Source: Alteraurantiacibacter buctensis (GTDB taxonomy: Bacteria > Pseudomonadota > Alphaproteobacteria > Sphingomonadales > Sphingomonadaceae). From it: DNA of 64,000 nt. Under the pieces are notes generated by a model. It saw only the letters and a program-made list of their open reading frames with translations, had not been told where the DNA came from and did not search any database. Shown in pieces: positions 24,936 to 33,743 of this stretch. The position numbers and the translations under genes are program-made. Where the stretch lies: the NCBI RefSeq assembly GCF_009827655.1, contig NZ_WTYV01000003.1, forward strand, positions 186,001 through 250,000, read 5' to 3'. The first letter of the stretch is position 1. The number at the start of each line of letters is the position of its first letter.

Positions 24936-25876
24936 CGGCTGACAACCTTCTGGTCAATGGCGCCAAACGGCTTGCGGCCATCGGCAGTGACCGCTTCCAT
25001 CCGCACGCTGTCGCCAAAGCGCATGAACTCCGTCTTCGGTGCGCCTTCGTCCACGATCTCGATGCCCCGCCGCTCGGCGATGCAGCTTGAGCCCACTTCG
25101 CGGAAGTTCTCATTGGAAACGGTGCCGCTGCCGATCACGGTGCCTGCCACCAGGTCGCGCGTACGGGCAGCGTGCGCCACCAGGGCATCGAAGCCGTAAC
25201 CCATTGCCTGCCCGTGGGCATTGCCGAACTGCGCGCCGTTCCAGTGGACGGTAAGGTTCATGTTGGGCTGGCAATCCACCCAGGCGTCGCCCAGTTCGTC
25301 AGGCGTCACCGCGAAAGGCGCCATCGAACACGGCGGCTTGGCCTGGATCCAGCCGAACCCGGTCTTCATCTCCGGCGCGGCCAGGGTGCGCAGCGACCAG
25401 TCGTTGATCTGCACCACCAGCTTGATGTGGCCTGCTGCATCGGCGGCGCTGGTGCCCATGGGAACCATGTCGGTGATGATGCCGAACTCGCCCTCGAAAT
25501 CGATGCCCAGCGCCTCGTCTGCCATCACCACGTCTTCATTGGGTGCGTAGAACTTGCTGGAGACGCCCTGGTACATCAGCGGGAAGGGCACGGGCGGCTT
25601 TTCCACGCCGATCACCTTGTCCATCAAGGCTCCGTGGCTGGCATAGACCGAGCCATCGAGCCACTGCCATGCGCGCGGCAGCGGGGCCAGCAGGCGGGCC
25701 TGGGCCAGCGGCTGGTCGAACGTGGTGACGGCACGCAGGGCCGCTTCTGCCGTGGCCCACTGCTCCAGCGCGGCCTGCATGGTCGGCACGGGCGCTTCCG
25801 CGTAGCTGGTGCCATCGGTTGATATCACCACCAGGCGGCCATCGGGGGTGCCATTGTCAATCGTTGCCAAGCGCAT
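24932..25876 (-). CDS. Fumarylacetoacetate hydrolase (FAH) family protein
   Basis: 314 residues. The C-terminal FAH domain is clear: FYAPNEDVVMADEALGIDFE, the acidic metal motif DFEGEFGIITD, VQINDWSLR, GFGWIQAKPPCSMAPF, and GTVIGSGTVSNENF. Family members hydrolyse C-C bonds of acylpyruvates or decarboxylate/hydrate ring-fission products with Mg2+ or Ca2+. First gene of an operon with a cupin and an MFS carrier, divergent from the HisD-like gene. It would suit the last steps after ring cleavage by the VOC dioxygenase at 33744. Which acylpyruvate it uses is unknown. Confidence 0.9.
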   Translation of the reverse strand: MRLATIDNGTPDGRLVVISTDGTSYAEAPVPTMQAALEQWATAEAALRAVTTFDQPLAQARLLAPLPRAWQWLDGSVYASHGALMDKVIGVEKPPVPFPLMYQGVSSKFYAPNEDVVMADEALGIDFEGEFGIITDMVPMGTSAADAAGHIKLVVQINDWSLRTLAAPEMKTGFGWIQAKPPCSMAPFAVTPDELGDAWVDCQPNMNLTVHWNGAQFGNAHGQAMGYGFDALVAHAARTRDLVAGTVIGSGTVSNENFREVGSSCIAERRGIEIVDEGAPKTEFMRFGDSVRMEAVTADGRKPFGAIDQKVVSR

Positions 25877-25950
25877 GGTGCAGAACTCTCCCTGAATCTA
25901 TCTCGTGTGCCTGACTATGCGGGGAGGCAGGCGCCAGCAACGGCATTGGG

Positions 25951-25958
25951 TCGATAGC
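25951..25958. promoter_or_regulatory. TCGATAGC element (aromatic regulon, site 2)
   Basis: Located between divergent FAH (75 bp away) and HisD-like (88 bp away) genes. It is extended here as GATAG-N13-CTATC, an inverted repeat of the core, which the other copies lack. Confidence 0.45.
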
Positions 25959-26045
25959 TAGTCATCCATCCTATCCATTGGTCAGCGAGGCGGGGCGGCT
26001 GCATTCAGCGGCGCGATCACTGTCACAGCATTCGGGAGTTTCATC

Positions 26046-27377
26046 ATGGCCATCTGGCTGAAGCGCGGCGCTAACGCACAGGCGAAGGCCGATGCCGACC
26101 GCAAGGTGCGCGAGATCGTGGAGGCCGCACTGGCCGATATCGAGGCGCGCGGCGATGCGGCGGTGCGCGACATGAGCATCCGCTTCGATCAGTGGGACCG
26201 CGAGGACTATCGCCTGAGCCAGGCCGAGATCGACGCGGCGGTGGACAGCCTGACCCCGCAGGAACGCAAGGACATCGAGTTCGCGCAGGCGCAGGTCAGG
26301 AACTTCGCCCAGATCCAGCGTGACAGCATGAAGGACGTGGAGGTGGAGACCCTGCCCGGCGTGGTGCTGGGGCACAAGAACGTGCCCGTCAGTGCAGCCG
26401 GTTGCTACGTTCCCGGCGGCAAGTATCCGCTGCTGGCCAGCGCCCACATGAGCGTGATCACGGCCAAGGTGGCGGGCGTGAAGCGCGTTATCACCTGCGC
26501 CCCGCCGTTCCATGGCAAGGCCGCGCGGCACATCGTGGCGGCACAGGCGATGGCCGGGGCCGATGCGATCTATGCCCTGGGCGGCATCCAGGCCGTGGGC
26601 GCCATGGCTATCGGCACCCAGAGCATCGACCCGGTCGACATGCTGGTGGGCCCCGGCAATGCCTTCGTGGCCGAAGCCAAACGCCAGTTGTTCGGCCGCG
26701 TGGGGATCGACCTGTTCGCCGGCCCGACCGAGACCCTGATCATCGCCGACGAGATCGGCTGCGACCCAGAATTAGCCGCCACCGATATCCTTGGCCAGGT
26801 GGAACACGGGCCAGACAGCCCCGGCGTGCTGCTGACCAATTCCGAGAAGTTCGCCCGCGCCACCATGGCCAAGATAGAGCGGCTGCTGCAGATCCTGCCC
26901 ACCGCCGACCATGCCCGCAAGGCGTGGGAGACCTTCGGCGAGGTGATCGTGGCCGACAGCTACGAGGAGATGGTCAGCATCGCCGACGAGATTGCCAGCG
27001 AGCACGTGCAGGTGATGACCGGGGATCCCGATTACTTTCTCAACCACATGACCAACTATGGCGCGCTGTTCCTCGGCAACCGCACCAATGTGTCCTATGG
27101 TGACAAGGTGATCGGCACCAACCACACCCTGCCCACGAAGAAGGCGGCGCGCTATACTGGCGGGCTGTGGGTGGGCAAGTTCATCAAGACCTGCACCTAC
27201 CAGAAAGTGCTGACAGACGAGGCCAGCACACTGATCGGCGAGTATTGCAGCCGCCTGTGCGCGCTGGAAGGTTTTGCCGGGCACGGCGAGCAGGCCAATG
27301 TGCGTGTGCGCCGGTTCGGCGGGCGCAATGTGCCCTACGCCGGTCAGGCAGAGCCGAGCGAGCTGACCAGAGCGTGA
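26046..27377 (+). CDS. Histidinol-dehydrogenase-family enzyme (HisD/HpsN-like)
   Basis: 443 residues, the usual length. Residues equivalent to those of E. coli HisD are all visible: zinc ligands Gln251 and His254 ([10 protein letters not shown]), Asp353 ([14 protein letters not shown]) and His413 ([12 protein letters not shown]), and catalytic Glu319-His320 (ASEHVQVM). Start MAIWLKRG follows GGGAG. HisD proper works in histidine synthesis, but no his genes are near, and the operon continues with an SDR and a cyclase-family hydrolase. HpsN-type relatives oxidise other primary alcohols, such as sulfopropanediol, to acids. I infer a four-electron alcohol-to-carboxylate oxidation on a catabolic side-chain or polyol; the substrate is not known. 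Confidence 0.88.
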   Translation: MAIWLKRGANAQAKADADRKVREIVEAALADIEARGDAAVRDMSIRFDQWDREDYRLSQAEIDAAVDSLTPQERKDIEFAQAQVRNFAQIQRDSMKDVEVETLPGVVLGHKNVPVSAAGCYVPGGKYPLLASAHMSVITAKVAGVKRVITCAPPFHGKAARHIVAAQAMAGADAIYALGGIQAVGAMAIGTQSIDPVDMLVGPGNAFVAEAKRQLFGRVGIDLFAGPTETLIIADEIGCDPELAATDILGQVEHGPDSPGVLLTNSEKFARATMAKIERLLQILPTADHARKAWETFGEVIVADSYEEMVSIADEIASEHVQVMTGDPDYFLNHMTNYGALFLGNRTNVSYGDKVIGTNHTLPTKKAARYTGGLWVGKFIKTCTYQKVLTDEASTLIGEYCSRLCALEGFAGHGEQANVRVRRFGGRNVPYAGQAEPSELTRA

Positions 27378-28129
27378 CGCTTCCCCAAACTCCCTCCTTC
27401 CGCCTCGACGGCAAGCGCGCGCTGGTCACCGGCGCGGGGCGGGGGATCGGGCTGGCGGCGGCCGCCGCGCTGGCGGAAGCGGGCGCGCAAGTGACGCTGG
27501 TAGCGCGCTCGTCTGGCGAGATCGGGGAGGCGGCCCAAGCGATCGGCAGGGGTGCCACCGCCGAAACACTCGACGTGTCTGACCTTGCCGCCGTGCAAGC
27601 CTTCTTCGCCGAACGCCCGGCGTTCCACATCCTCGTCAATAATGCCGGAACCAACCGGCCCAAGCCGCTGTGGGAGGTGTCCGAGGACGACTATGACGCG
27701 GTGCTCGATCTCAACCTCAAGAGCGCCTTCTTCGTGGCGCAGGCATGCGTGAAGCGAATGCTGGCCGAGGGCGCGCGGGGCAGCTTGATCCACATGGGCA
27801 GCCAGATGGGCCATGTCGGCGGCCCCAACCGCAGTCTCTACTGCGCTAGCAAGTGGGCGCTGGAAGGCATGAACAAGGCGATGGCGCTGGACCTGGCCCC
27901 CCACGGCATCCGCTCCAACACCGTGTGCCCCACCTTCATCGAAACCCCGCTGACCAAGCCCTACTTCGAGGACACAGCGTTCAAGGACAGCGTGCTCGGC
28001 AAGATCAAGCTCGGCCGCATCGGCCAGGTGCAGGACCTGATGGGCGCGGTGGTGTTCCTGGCCAGTGACGCGTCTGCCCTGATGACCGGCACACACATGA
28101 TTATCGATGGCGGCTGGACCGCCGACTAA
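27374..28129 (+). CDS. SDR-family oxidoreductase
   Basis: 251 residues from a GTG that overlaps the HisD-like stop. Classical short-chain dehydrogenase: [15 protein letters not shown] (NAD(P) site), NNAG (about residue 93), Ser in HMGSQMG, Tyr-x3-Lys in [11 protein letters not shown] and the closing IDGGWTAD. Coupled translation implies that it works on the same carbon chain as the HisD-like enzyme, for example reducing or oxidising a secondary hydroxyl. A cyclase-family gene follows by 11 bp. Substrate unassigned. Confidence 0.92.
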   Translation: MTLPQTPSFRLDGKRALVTGAGRGIGLAAAAALAEAGAQVTLVARSSGEIGEAAQAIGRGATAETLDVSDLAAVQAFFAERPAFHILVNNAGTNRPKPLWEVSEDDYDAVLDLNLKSAFFVAQACVKRMLAEGARGSLIHMGSQMGHVGGPNRSLYCASKWALEGMNKAMALDLAPHGIRSNTVCPTFIETPLTKPYFEDTAFKDSVLGKIKLGRIGQVQDLMGAVVFLASDASALMTGTHMIIDGGWTAD

Positions 28130-28140
28130 GGAGAGAGACA

Positions 28141-28941
28141 ATGCCCCGCCGCTATATCGACCTGTCGATGACGCTGGAAAACGACGTGATTTCCGATCCG
28201 CCGTTCCTGGCCCCCAAGATCGACTATGAAGTTCACGCCGATACCCGGCACGAGCTGGAACAGTTCTTCCCCGGTGCCGACATTGACGGGATCATCGGCG
28301 GTGAGCCGTTTGCCGCCGCCGAATGGGTCAAGCTGACCACCCACAGCGGCACCCACGTGGATGCGCCTTGGCACTATCACCCCACGCAGGATGCCAAGCT
28401 GGCAGGCGGCAGCCGCCCGGCGATGACGATCGACCAGATGCCGCTGGAATGGTTCTTCAACCCCGGCGTGAAGCTGGACTTCACCGCCAAGGAAGACGGC
28501 TACCTGATCACCGCGAAGGATATCGAGGAAGAGCTCGACCGGATCGGCCACGATCTCCAGCCGCTCGATATCGTCGTCGTCAACACCAGCGCTGGCATGG
28601 CGCTGAAGAACCGCGACCCGAAATATGTCAGCCGCGGCGCGGGCGTGGGCTATGAAGGCACCATGTACCTGCTGGAACGCGGCGTGCGCGTGACCGGGAT
28701 CGACGCGTGGTCATGGGATGCGCCCTTCATCCACACCAAGAAGCGGGTGGAGGAAACCGGCAATTCCAAGCTCATCTGGGAAGGCCACCGTGCCGGTGTG
28801 GACATCGGCTATTGCCACATCGAGAAGATGCACAACCTTGAAGCGATCCCCGCTACCGGATTCATGATTTCGTGCTTCCCGCACAAGATCAAGGGTGCCA
28901 GCGCCGGCTGGACCCGCGCCGTGGCGATCTTCGAGGACTGA
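28141..28941 (+). CDS. Cyclase/kynurenine-formamidase-like metal hydrolase
   Basis: 266 residues of the PF04199 cyclase family. The metal motif is HSGTHVDAPWHYHP (HxGTHxDxPxH), preceded by IDLSMTLENDVISDPP, and later GVRVTGIDAWSWDAP and the C-terminal His in GHRAGVDIGYCHIE are present. Members hydrolyse amides or lactones, or cyclise/hydrate cyclic intermediates with Zn2+ or Mn2+. Third gene of the HisD-SDR-cyclase-TetR operon. Opening of a lactone or cyclic ketone intermediate would be consistent; that is inference. Confidence 0.9.
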   Translation: MPRRYIDLSMTLENDVISDPPFLAPKIDYEVHADTRHELEQFFPGADIDGIIGGEPFAAAEWVKLTTHSGTHVDAPWHYHPTQDAKLAGGSRPAMTIDQMPLEWFFNPGVKLDFTAKEDGYLITAKDIEEELDRIGHDLQPLDIVVVNTSAGMALKNRDPKYVSRGAGVGYEGTMYLLERGVRVTGIDAWSWDAPFIHTKKRVEETGNSKLIWEGHRAGVDIGYCHIEKMHNLEAIPATGFMISCFPHKIKGASAGWTRAVAIFED

Positions 28942-28986
28942 GGCCGGGCCCTTGCCGCAAGGCGCGCGCGCGGGCACACGGGGCGG

Positions 28987-29640
28987 GTGACATCCGCCCC
29001 GCAAGCCCCTGCGCCCGACGGCAAGCAGCGCGCCGCGCAGGCCCGCTGCGATGCCATGGTGCGCCACGCCCGCGCGCAGATCATGGCCGTGGGCGTGGAC
29101 CGCTTCAGCGTGAACGAGGTGCTGCGGGCCAGCGGCGGATCCAAGGCCACGCTGGCCAAGTATTTCGGTGACCGCAGTGGCCTGATTGCCGCCGCCATCG
29201 GAGCAGAGGCGCAGGCTGCGGTAGCGGATCTGGCGCTGGACGAAGTGGCCGGGTTGCCGCTGGGCGAGGCGCTGGAGCGGGTGCTGGCCGGCATCCTGCG
29301 ATTCTACCTGCTGCCCGGTTCACTGGCGCTCTATCGCGCGGTTGTCAGTGCGGCCGATCCGGTGGGCTCGGCCGGCTTTTACCGTCAGGGGCACCAGTCG
29401 CTCGTAGCGGCTCTGGCGGCGCTGCTGGAGGCGCGCAAGGGGGCCGAGGTTCGCTCCGCTGTCGATAGCAGCGCGGTGGCCGATCAGATGCTGCACGCCA
29501 TCCGCGCCGGGTTATACGAACAGGCTCTGATCGGGTTGGGCGAAAGTGCCGTCAGCGCGCAGGATGCCGCCCTCCGGGCGCGTGCCACCGTCGCCCTGTT
29601 CTTGCCCTCTATCAGCATTGACGGGCTTCCCGCGCGATAA
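28987..29640 (+). CDS. TetR-family transcriptional regulator
   Basis: 217 residues from a GTG at 28987. The helix-turn-helix is FSVNEVLRASGGSKATLAKY followed by FGDRSGLIAAAI at about residues 38-70, with an alanine-rich ligand domain after it. It lies 45 bp after the cyclase gene and 38 bp before the Rieske-methyltransferase operon. A TGTACC-N3-GGTACA palindrome sits in that downstream gap and is the obvious operator candidate. Probably represses the Rieske/O-methyltransferase genes. Confidence 0.88.
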   Translation: MTSAPQAPAPDGKQRAAQARCDAMVRHARAQIMAVGVDRFSVNEVLRASGGSKATLAKYFGDRSGLIAAAIGAEAQAAVADLALDEVAGLPLGEALERVLAGILRFYLLPGSLALYRAVVSAADPVGSAGFYRQGHQSLVAALAALLEARKGAEVRSAVDSSAVADQMLHAIRAGLYEQALIGLGESAVSAQDAALRARATVALFLPSISIDGLPAR

Positions 29641-29642
29641 TA

Positions 29643-29657
29643 TGTACCAACGGTACA
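29643..29657. promoter_or_regulatory. TGTACC-AAC-GGTACA palindrome, TetR operator candidate
   Basis: A perfect 6-bp dyad with a 3-base spacer, directly after the TetR stop and 21 bp before the Rieske ATG. It overlaps the region where a promoter for the Rieske-methyltransferase operon must lie. Confidence 0.65.
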
Positions 29658-29678
29658 CATAAGATCGGGAGAGTCCCT

Positions 29679-30704
29679 ATGCCGTTCCTCCGCAACGCCT
29701 GGTACATGGCCGGCTGGGCGCACGAAGTTGGCCAGCAGGGACTGGTTCGCGAAATCTGCGGTGAGAAACTGTTCATCTATCGCCTGGGTGATGGTTCGCT
29801 GAACGCACTGCACGACCGCTGCCCGCACCGCTTCGCGCCCCTCTCGCTTGGCACGCGCGACGGCGACCTGGTGGTTTGCCCCTATCACGGCCTGGCTTTC
29901 GGGCCTGATGGGGCCTGCAAGCGCAACCCGTTCGCAGAGAAGATCCCCGCCGGCGCGCAGGTGCCCGCTTTCATCGTTCACGAGCGGGATAGCATCGTGT
30001 GGCTGTGGCGGGGCGATCGGGAGGCGGCCGATCCGGCGCAAATCCCCGCGTTCCATTTCGTGCCTGACGCGCCCGGCTGGCGGACGCTGACCGGCTATAC
30101 GCTGATGCAGGCAAACTACGAGTACGGGACAGACAACCTGATGGACCTGTCGCACATCGAATTCGTCCACAAGGGCAGCTTTGCCGGTCAGGGTGTGATC
30201 TTTGCCGGCCAGCACACGGTGGAACAGGACGGCGATACCTTGCACTCCAAATGGTGGATGCCGGACATTCCCCCGCCGTCTGTGGCGCAGGGTGTCTTTC
30301 CGCCGGAGATGAAGGTTGATCACTGGCTGGACATGCGCTGGAACGCGCCCGCCTCCATGCGCCTCCATGTTGGCGTGTGCCCGCATGGGACCCCGCGCGA
30401 TGCAGGATTCGAGGTGCCGCAGGCGCACATTCTGACGCCGGCTAACGAGCACCAGACGCACTATTTCTGGTCCACCAGTCGCCCGGCGCAGGGGCCCGAG
30501 CCGGAACTGGACGAGATGCTGCTGGGCCTGTTCCGCCAGGCTTTCGACGAGGAGGACAAGCCGCTGATTGAAGCTGCCTATGGCAACGTGAAAGGTGATT
30601 TCTGGGCCGAGAAGCCACTCTCGCTTGGTATCGACCAGGGCGGCACCCGGGCCCGCCGGGTACTGGAAAAACTCCTGCGGGAAGAGCAGGGTGGCGCCAG
30701 CTAG
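29679..30704 (+). CDS. Rieske non-heme iron oxygenase alpha subunit, VanA-type
   Basis: 341 residues. Rieske ligands are in CPHRF (near residue 49) and CPYHGL; the mononuclear iron motif is NLMDLSHIEFVH. The N-terminus RNAWYMAGWAHEV and length match vanillate-type O-demethylase oxygenases. It is followed 42 bp later by an O-methyltransferase, an unusual partner for a presumed demethylase. No ferredoxin or reductase gene is nearby. Substrate likely a methoxylated or hydroxylated aromatic acid; not determinable from sequence. Confidence 0.9.
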   Translation: MPFLRNAWYMAGWAHEVGQQGLVREICGEKLFIYRLGDGSLNALHDRCPHRFAPLSLGTRDGDLVVCPYHGLAFGPDGACKRNPFAEKIPAGAQVPAFIVHERDSIVWLWRGDREAADPAQIPAFHFVPDAPGWRTLTGYTLMQANYEYGTDNLMDLSHIEFVHKGSFAGQGVIFAGQHTVEQDGDTLHSKWWMPDIPPPSVAQGVFPPEMKVDHWLDMRWNAPASMRLHVGVCPHGTPRDAGFEVPQAHILTPANEHQTHYFWSTSRPAQGPEPELDEMLLGLFRQAFDEEDKPLIEAAYGNVKGDFWAEKPLSLGIDQGGTRARRVLEKLLREEQGGAS

Positions 30705-30745
30705 CAACGGCCGATTCACCGGCCGGTAAGGGGGAGAGCCAGCCG

Positions 30746-31390
30746 ATGATCTTTGCCGATGTGCGCGTGCAGCAGGTGTTCGACGAATACGAGGCTCGCG
30801 CTGCCGACGATGCCCGGCGGATGATCGACCTTGGCAGCGAGGGCTTCGCCCGTCGGGACGAGTTCCTGTTGCCCGTAGGCCGGGAAGCAGCCGCCGTGCT
30901 CCACGCGCTGATCCTTGCCCGTCGCCCGCGTCGCATCCTGGAACTGGGCACCAGCTATGGCTATTCCACGCAGGTCCTGGCCGATGCCGCCCGCGCGGTT
31001 GGCGGGCAACTCGTCACGATGGAACTGGCCGACTACAAGCAGGCCTATGCCCGCGAACGGCTGGAACGCGCCGGCCTGCTGCCCCATGTTGACCTGCGCT
31101 GCGGTGATGCCGTGGCCATGATCGGTGAGGACCCGGGCGAGTGGGATTTTGTCCTGCTCGATATCTGGAAGGACCTTTACCTCCCGTGCTTCGAGGCGCT
31201 CTATCCGCATCTGTCCGAGGAGGCGGTCATCTGTTCCGACAACATGATCGATCCCGCCGCTGCGCGCCCCAGCGTGCGCCTCTACCGCGAGGCGATCCGC
31301 AGCAAGGCTGACCTGCAGACCGTCCTGCTGCCCGTGGGTCAGGGCATCGAACTGACCGTGAAGTGGAGCGCAGGGAATGTCAGGCTCTAG
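30746..31390 (+). CDS. Class I SAM-dependent O-methyltransferase
   Basis: 214 residues. The SAM-binding motif I reads ILELGTSYGYSTQVLADAA (about residues 64-82). LVTMELADYKQAYARERLER gives motif II, and the metal-site acids are in FVLLDIWKDLYLP and CSDNMIDP. This is the cation-dependent O-methyltransferase family 3 (catechol-type). It acts in the cytoplasm on catechols or related substrates. Paired with a VanA-type Rieske protein, it might move or recapture methyl groups, or protect a catechol. It converges with the nucleoside-hydrolase-like gene with a 4-base overlap. Confidence 0.88.
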   Translation: MIFADVRVQQVFDEYEARAADDARRMIDLGSEGFARRDEFLLPVGREAAAVLHALILARRPRRILELGTSYGYSTQVLADAARAVGGQLVTMELADYKQAYARERLERAGLLPHVDLRCGDAVAMIGEDPGEWDFVLLDIWKDLYLPCFEALYPHLSEEAVICSDNMIDPAAARPSVRLYREAIRSKADLQTVLLPVGQGIELTVKWSAGNVRL

Positions 31391-32433
31391 GGCACCAGCG
31401 CCCTCAGCCGCCGGTCCTCGGCCCGGAACTTCGCAGTCATGTCGGCAAAGGTCAGGCGGTTGTCGCTGCGGGTATAGACGCGCATCGGCCGCCCCTGCGG
31501 GTTGGGCGTATAGCTGCCATCCGCGTTCAGATGCGGTGTTGGGCGCAGGTCATGGAAGCTGGATGCCGGATCGGCGTTGAAGAAGCTGTGCAGCGCGCTC
31601 AGCGTGACCAGCGGGCTGTCACCCATCACGTAGGTTTCAGTACGCGGGAATACAGCATCGGGGCGGATGCGGCGAAGGGCCTGTTCGATCCCGGCGATCT
31701 TGTCCGCCAGATAGCGCCCCAGCGGCCCGCTTTCTCCCATTTCCGCCAGTTCGGCATAACTGAATAACAGTTGCCGGTAGACATCGCGCGGCACCTGCCA
31801 GATTTCGATGTCACTCTCGTTGAACACCACCTGCGCGGCAATCACGTCCAGCCCCAGGTTGAACTCCACCGGGTCGGGATCGGGCGGGGGCAGGGCCAGG
31901 CCGGGATGCTCGTTGCCGCCGATCCAGATCAGCCGCAAGCGCGGGCCGATGCGTGGCTCCGCCAGCCAGGCCAGCGCCAGTTCGGTCAGGCTGGCGCCGG
32001 CGCAATAGACCAGCGGGCCGGCGGCATCTTCGCGCATCGCCTCGGCCACGATGGCGGCGGTGGCGGGACTGGGTTGCCAGTCGTCGCGCGCGGCAATCTT
32101 CGTTTCCGCACCCGCGACCACCGGCACATTGCCTTCTCGCCGCATTACCCGCAGCAGGGCATTGGCCTCGTTCGCGGCGTCGGTGGCGCTGGTGGCGCTG
32201 CCCCAGCCGCCTCCGCCGGGCAGGTGCGAGCCGACGATCAGCGGGATGTCGACCGCTGGCGACAGCAGGTGGTGCGCCAGTTGCACCAGGCCATCGGGGT
32301 CGCCTGACCAGTCGTTGTCGCAGATCACCCGTGCCAGCGGCGGTGCATCGGCAGCCAGTGCGGGGCGGGCGAGGATGGCGAGGGCCAACGCCAGGGTGGA
32401 GCCGGCAAACTGGCGGCGCGACAGAACGGTCAT
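31387..32433 (-). CDS. Exported nucleoside-hydrolase-like glycosidase (second copy)
   Basis: 348 residues from the ATG at 32433, opening a Tat-type signal (MTVLSRRQFAGSTLALALAI, cleavage after ALA). The mature start VICDNDWSGDPDG carries the same variant metal loop as the protein at 5747, with LRLIWIGGNEHPG as the next core strand and a long C-terminal half ending in an NRLTFADM segment shared with that paralog (DMRLTWADF). Family: nucleoside hydrolases (Ca2+). Two exported copies flanking a glycoside/aromatic cluster suggest a glycosidic substrate in the periplasm. A GATAGC-type element lies 80 bp upstream. Confidence 0.75.
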   Translation of the reverse strand: MTVLSRRQFAGSTLALALAILARPALAADAPPLARVICDNDWSGDPDGLVQLAHHLLSPAVDIPLIVGSHLPGGGGWGSATSATDAANEANALLRVMRREGNVPVVAGAETKIAARDDWQPSPATAAIVAEAMREDAAGPLVYCAGASLTELALAWLAEPRIGPRLRLIWIGGNEHPGLALPPPDPDPVEFNLGLDVIAAQVVFNESDIEIWQVPRDVYRQLLFSYAELAEMGESGPLGRYLADKIAGIEQALRRIRPDAVFPRTETYVMGDSPLVTLSALHSFFNADPASSFHDLRPTPHLNADGSYTPNPQGRPMRVYTRSDNRLTFADMTAKFRAEDRRLRALVP

Positions 32434-32512
32434 CGTGGGGCCTCTCCCGAAACGTGAGCGGGCGAGGGTATGGCGGCGCGCCACGCACCACAAACCCGTT
32501 CTCCGGAATCGC

Positions 32513-32520
32513 GCTATCGA
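32513..32520. promoter_or_regulatory. GCTATCGA element (aromatic regulon, site 3)
   Basis: The reverse strand reads TCGATAGC followed by GCGATTCC, 80 bp upstream of the nucleoside-hydrolase-like start. Confidence 0.4.
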
Positions 32521-32535
32521 GCGGACAGAAGGGAA

Positions 32536-32599
32536 GGCGCTGCCGCCGTGCCAGCCTGCGTTGGGAGAGAGGAGTACAGACAGGGCAGGCGGCAGCGCC
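32536..32599 (-). terminator. 12-bp inverted repeat after the flavin monooxygenase gene
   Basis: GGCGCTGCCGCC (32536-32547) and GGCGGCAGCGCC (32588-32599) are perfect complements with a 40-base spacer, starting 8 bases after the monooxygenase stop on the reverse strand. The 3' side on that strand continues TTCCCTTC, so a long-loop terminator or mRNA-protecting stem is likely. Confidence 0.6.
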
Positions 32600-32606
32600 C
32601 AGGGTG

Positions 32607-33731
32607 TTACACCGGTTCGGCCAGCGCCTGGCGCACCCGTTCGGTCACTTCCACGGGATTGCCGGCCTGTTCGGGATGCATTTCCCATTCGCCCAGCATG
32701 ATGGAACTGGTGCCGACCAGTTTCGCACGTTCGAAGCGGCGGGCCATGAATGCCTTCAGCGCCATGTCGACCGGTTGGCTCTTGCCCAGCTCTTCGGCCA
32801 GCACCACGGCATCTTCCACCGCCATCGCCGCGCCCTGGCCCAAGTGCGGGGTGGCGGAATGGGCGGCATCGCCGATCAGCACCACGCGGCTCTGGTACCA
32901 GGGATCGGGCATGATGCAGGCTTCCAGCGGGCGATAGACCACCAGGTTCGGGTCGGTCACGTGTTTCGCCGCTTCGCCCATGATGCCGCCGTAGCCGGCC
33001 AGCCGCTTCTTCATTTCATCGGCCAGCGTTTCGGTGGGGAAGCGGGGTTTACCCGGCTCCTCGATCACGGCGAAGATGTACATCTCGGTTGGGGTGAGCG
33101 GGCAATAGCCGGACTTGCCGTTGAAACCGTTGTCCACCCCGAGGTAGATGTCGGACCATTCCAGCCCGGCGGGCTTGGGCACGTTGTAGCGCCACACCGC
33201 CTGGCCGGTATATTGCGGCGCGGCTTCCGGCCACAGCACCTTGCGCACGGCGGAATAGTTGCCATCGCAGCCGATCAGCAGGTCATAGGAGCCGCTGGTC
33301 CCGTCGCTGAAAGTCACGTCCACCCCGTCGCCCGTATCGGTGAAGCTTTCGAAGGTGACGCCCAGCTTCACCGGGATGCCAAGTTCCTTGACGCGGGTGG
33401 TCAGCACCTGGTGGAGGGCCGGGCGGGTCAGGCCCAGGTCGCCCGGCAGGCCGTCCACCTGGCTTTCCGCCGGAATCTGCGCGATCAGATCGCCCGCCGG
33501 TGTCATGAAACGCACCCCGTTGTAGGGATATCCGGCGGCCACGGCTTCCTTGCCGATGCCGAGCTGGTCCAGCGCTCGCACGAAGTTGGACTGGACGATG
33601 ATGCCCACGTGATAGACGCTCCAGTTGGCGTCCTTCTCCACCACCTCGACAGCAATGCCCTGGCGGTGCAGGCCGATTGCCACGGCCAGACCGGCAACGC
33701 CGCCGCCGATTACGCATACCTTCTTTGTCAT
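32607..33731 (-). CDS. FAD-dependent group A aromatic monooxygenase
   Basis: 374 residues. The FAD fold starts at VCVIGGGVAGLAVAIGLHRQ; the DG motif lies around YDLLIGCDGNYSAVRKVL; the second FAD motif is VVLIGDAAHSATPHLGQGAA. The length is that of single-component hydroxylases of the 3-hydroxybenzoate/salicylate/kynurenine-type group. It hydroxylates an activated phenol using NAD(P)H and O2. It follows the VOC dioxygenase by 12 bp in one operon, so it probably makes the catechol-like substrate for ring cleavage. A relative with the same plan lies at 38816. Confidence 0.92.
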   Translation of the reverse strand: MTKKVCVIGGGVAGLAVAIGLHRQGIAVEVVEKDANWSVYHVGIIVQSNFVRALDQLGIGKEAVAAGYPYNGVRFMTPAGDLIAQIPAESQVDGLPGDLGLTRPALHQVLTTRVKELGIPVKLGVTFESFTDTGDGVDVTFSDGTSGSYDLLIGCDGNYSAVRKVLWPEAAPQYTGQAVWRYNVPKPAGLEWSDIYLGVDNGFNGKSGYCPLTPTEMYIFAVIEEPGKPRFPTETLADEMKKRLAGYGGIMGEAAKHVTDPNLVVYRPLEACIMPDPWYQSRVVLIGDAAHSATPHLGQGAAMAVEDAVVLAEELGKSQPVDMALKAFMARRFERAKLVGTSSIMLGEWEMHPEQAGNPVEVTERVRQALAEPV

Positions 33732-33743
33732 GGCATTTTCTCC

